Source of the DNA: Delphinapterus leucas
Lineage: Eukaryota; Chordata; Mammalia; Artiodactyla; Monodontidae
DNA length: 64,000 nt
Assembly: GCF_002288925.2 (NCBI RefSeq)
Contig: NW_022098023.1
Span: 30,569,088 to 30,633,087 of the forward strand
Direction: 5' to 3'
Shown here: piece by piece, positions 60,549-64,000 of the stretch
Layout: each line of letters begins with the position of its first letter
Numbering within the stretch: position 1 is the stretch's first letter
Translations under genes and position numbers: made by a program
Notes under the pieces: model-generated
What the model saw: only the letters and a program-made list of their open reading frames with translations
What the model was told of the DNA's origin: nothing
The model's database searches: none

Positions 60549-63500
60549 ATGATGATAGAAACATACGTATCGATAACTACCTTAAATGTAAATGTATTAA
60601 ATCGTCCAACCAAAAGACATAGACTGGCTGAATGGATACAAAAACAAGACCTGTATATATGCTGTCTACAAGAGACCCACTTCAGACCTAGAGACACATA
60701 CAGACTGAAACTGAGGGGATGGAAAAAGATATTCCATGCAAATGGAAATCAAAAGAAAGCTAGAGTAGCAATTCCCATATCAGACAAAATAGATTTTAAA
60801 ATAAAGACTATTACAAGAGACAAGGACACTACATAATGATCAAGGGATCAATCCAAGAAGAAGATATAACAATTGTAAATATTTATGCAGCCAACATAGG
60901 AGCACCTCAATACATAAGGCAAATAGTAACAGCCATAAAAGGGGAAATCAACAGTAACACATTCATAGTAGGAGACTTTAACACCCCACTTTCACCAATG
61001 AACAGATCATCCAAAATGAAAGTAAATAAGGAAACACAAGCTTTAAAGGATACATTAAACAAGATAGACTTAATTGATATTTGTAGGACATTCCATCCAA
61101 AAACAACAGAGTACACATTCTTCTCAAGTGCTCATGGAACATTCTCCAGAATAGATCATACCTTGCGTCCCAAATCAAGTCTTGGTAAATTTAAGAAAAT
61201 TGAAATTGTATCAAGTGTCTTTTCTGACCACAATGCTATGAAACTAGATATCAATTACAGGAAAAAACATGTAAAAAGTACAAACACATGGAGGCTAAAC
61301 AATACACTACTAAAAAACCAAGAGATCACTGAAGAAATCAAAGAGGAAATAAAAAAATACCTAGAAACAAATGACAATGAAAACATGATGACCCAAAACC
61401 TATGGGTTGCAGCAAAAGCAGTTCTAAGAGGGAAGTTTATAGCAATACAATCCTACCTCAGAAAACAAGAAACATCACAAATAAACAACCTAAACTGTAA
61501 CCTAAAGCAATTAGAGAAAGAAGAAAAAAATCCCCCCAAAGTTAGCAGAAGGAAAGAAATCATAAAGATCAGATCAGAAATAAATGAAAAAGAAATGAAG
61601 GAAACAATAGCAAAGATGAATAAAACTAAAAGCTGGTTCTTTGAGAAGATAAACAAAATTGTTAAACCATTAGCCAGACACATCAAGAAAAAAGGGAGAA
61701 GACTCAGATCAACACAATTAGAAGTGAAAAAGGAGAAGTAACAATTGACACTGCAGAAATACAAAGGAGCAAGAGAGATTACTACAGGTAACTATATGCC
61801 AATAAAATGGACAACCTGGAAGAAATGGACAAATTCTTAGAAAAGCACAACCTTCCAAGACTGAACTAGGAAGAAATAGCAAATATAAACAGACCAATCA
61901 CAAGTACTGAAATTGAAACTGTGATTAAAAATCTTCCAACAAACAAAAGTCCAGGACTAGATGGTGCAAGAGGCAAATTCTGTCAAACATTTAGAGAAGA
62001 GCTAACACCTATCCTTCTCAAACTCTTCCAAAATATAGCGGGGGAGGAACACTCCCAAACTCATTCTGTGAGGCCACCATCACCCTGATAGCAAATGCAG
62101 ATAAAGATGTCACAAAGAAAGAAAACTACAGGCCAGTATCACTGATGAACATAGATGCAAAAATCCTCAACAAAATACTAGCAAACAGAATGCAACAGCA
62201 CATTAAAAGGATCATACACCATGATCAAGTGGGGTTTATCCCAGGAATGCAAGGATTCTTCAGTATACGCAAATCAATCAATGTGATACACCATATCAAC
62301 AAATTGAAGGAGAAATACCATATGATAATCTCAATAGATGCAGAAAAAGCTTTCAAGAAAATTCAACACCCATTTATGATAAAAACCCTCCATAGAGTAG
62401 GCATAGAGGTAACTTACCTCAACATAATAAAGGCCATATATGACAGACCCAAAGCCAACATTGTTCTCAGTGGTGAAAAACCGAAACCATTTCCTCTAAT
62501 ATCAGAAACAAGACCAGGTTGCCCACTCTCACCACTATTATTCAACATAGTTTTGGAAGTTTTAGCCACAGCAGTCAGAGAAGAAAAAGAAATAAAAGGA
62601 ATCCAAATCAGAAAAGAAGAAGTAAAGCTGTCACTGTTTGCAGATGACATGATACTTACATAGAGAATCCTAAAGATGCTACCAGGAAACTACTAGAGCT
62701 AATCAATGAATTTGATGAAGTTGCAGGATACAAAATTAATGCACAGAAATCTCTTGCATTCGTATACACTAATGATGAAAAATCTGAGAGAGAAATTAAG
62801 GACACACAACCCTTTATCACTGCAACAAAAAGAATAAAATATCTAGGAATAAACCTGCCTAAGGAGACAAAAGACCTGTATGCAGAAAACTTTAAGACAC
62901 TGATTAAAGAAATTAAAGATGATACAAATAGATGGAGAAATACACCATGTTCTTGGATTGCAAGAATCAACATTGTGAAAATGACTATACTACCCAAAGC
63001 AATCTACAGATTCAGTGCAGTCCCTATCAAACTACCAATGGCATTTTTCACAGAACTAGAACAAAAAATTTCACAGTTTGTATGGAAACACAAAAGACCC
63101 CAAATAGGTAAAGCAATCTTGAGAAGGAAAAACGGAGCTGCAGGAATCAGGGTCCTGGACTTCAGACTATACTTCAGAGCTACAGTAATCAAGACAATAT
63201 GGTACTGGCACAAAAACAGAAATATAGATCAATGGGACAGGATAGAAAGCCCAGAAATAAACCCACGCACATATGGTCACCTTATTTTTGGTACAGGAGG
63301 CAAGAATATACAATGGAGAAAAGACAGCTGTTTCAATAAGTGGTGCTAAGAAAACTGGACAGCTACATGTAAAGGAATGAAATTAGAACACTCAGTAACA
63401 CCATACACAAAAATAAACTCAAAATGGATTGAAAACCTAAATGTAGGGGCAGACACTGTAAAGCTCTTAGAGGAAAACAGGCAGAACACTCTATGACATA

Positions 63501-64000
63501 AATCCCAGCAAGATCCTGTGTGACCCACCTCCTAGAGAAATGGAAATAAAAACAACAAAAAACAAATGGGATGTAATGAAACTTAAAAGCTTTTTCACAG
63601 CAAAGGAAGGCATAAACAAGATGAAAAGACAACCCTCAGAATGAGAGAAAATATTTGCAAATGAAGCAACTGACAAAGGATTAACCTCCAAAATTTATAA
63701 GCAGGTCATGCAGCTCAATATCAAAAAAACAACCCAATCCAAAAATGGGCAGAAGACGTAATTAGACATTTCTCCAGAGAAGGTATACAGATCGCCAACA
63801 AACACATGAAAGGATGCTCAACATCACTACTCATTAGAGAAATGCAAATCAAAACTACAATGAGGTATCACCTCACACCGGTCAGAATGGCCATCATCAA
63901 AAAATCTACAAACAAGAGATGCTGGAGAGGGTGTGGAGAAATGGGAACCCTCTTGCACTGTTGGTGGGAATGTAAATTGATAGAGCCACTATGGGGAACA
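60549..64000 (+). pseudogene. L1-C ORF2 remnant (partial at window end)
   Basis: The endonuclease N-terminus is open at 60549-60836 with LNVN and QETHF motifs. A frame break shared with L1-B ends it at the TAA at 60834-60836; the rest of the endonuclease and linker continues at 60836-61741 with VGDFNTPLSP and SDHNAM. A lost A near 61690, a TAG near 61866 and a lost base near 62656 break it further. The RT core is open at 62145-62663 with FADD at 62637-62648. The Cys-rich C-terminus is entered at the window end. Confidence 0.88.

Larger units (their letters stand above)
58969..64000 (+). mobile_element. L1-C: LINE-1 with 5' end present, 5'UTR deleted, truncated by window end
   Basis: It starts at the natural L1 5' end (caagatggtggaggagtaag near 58973). 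At 59104/59105 the first ~135 bases are joined directly to the segment upstream of ORF1, so about 1.33 kb of 5'UTR present in L1-A (939-2271) is missing. ORF1 and ORF2 follow, both with stops and frameshifts. The element runs past base 64000, so its tail and target duplication cannot be seen. Confidence 0.92.

Noticed and set aside
60836..61741. 301-codon frame as an intact gene
   Set aside because: It is the middle of L1 ORF2, cut off from its N-terminus by the frameshift at 60834 and from the RT by later breaks.

Overview
The window looks like cetacean nuclear DNA (toothed whale or dolphin likely). The evidence is repeated copies of a tRNA-derived CHR-type SINE whose end reads ccaccagggaagccc, together with cetartiodactyl-type L1 elements. 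I saw no ruminant BovB or Bov-tA2 sequence. I found no protein-coding gene or structural RNA gene I would defend. Every long open frame that I can explain belongs to a LINE, a SINE or a simple repeat. The window reads as intergenic or deep intronic DNA and its content is a layered record of transposition.

Layout. 118-7262: an old L1 in antisense, split by a nearly full-length sense L1 (L1-A, 800-6470) that carries a short 3' transduction, with a CHR SINE inserted beside it. 7263-21256: mostly anonymous DNA with old LTR-like, L2, MIR and L1 fragments, an antisense L1 (10082-11308) with a nested SINE, and a hAT-like element with a nested SINE near 19.1 kb. 21271-27878: a second large sense L1 (L1-B) with a 14-bp target duplication. 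27893-37660: SINEs, a mariner-type hairpin MITE (30174-30257), a Tigger-like element, and old L1 pieces facing each other. 37905-40505: a heavily decayed sense L1 holding two microsatellites. 41-58.9 kb: mixed LTR, hAT, MIR, L2 and SINE fragments plus repeat-poor DNA. 58969-64000: a third sense L1 (L1-C), which runs off the window end.

None of the three big L1s can be autonomous. L1-A lost ORF1 and the first part of ORF2 through an internal deletion. L1-B and L1-C carry many frameshifts and stops, and they share one frameshift in the endonuclease part of ORF2. L1-C also has a 5'UTR deletion whose edges resemble a spliced intron. The points most worth checking are that intron-like deletion, the shared ORF2 frameshift, the 3' transduction in L1-A, the mariner hairpin that resembles the ruminant miR-2284/2285 family, and a SINE insertion that may carry a transduced tail (47081-47284).

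No database search was run. Repeat family names come from memory of consensus sequences and fragment edges are approximate to about 10-30 bases, except where target-site duplications define them.
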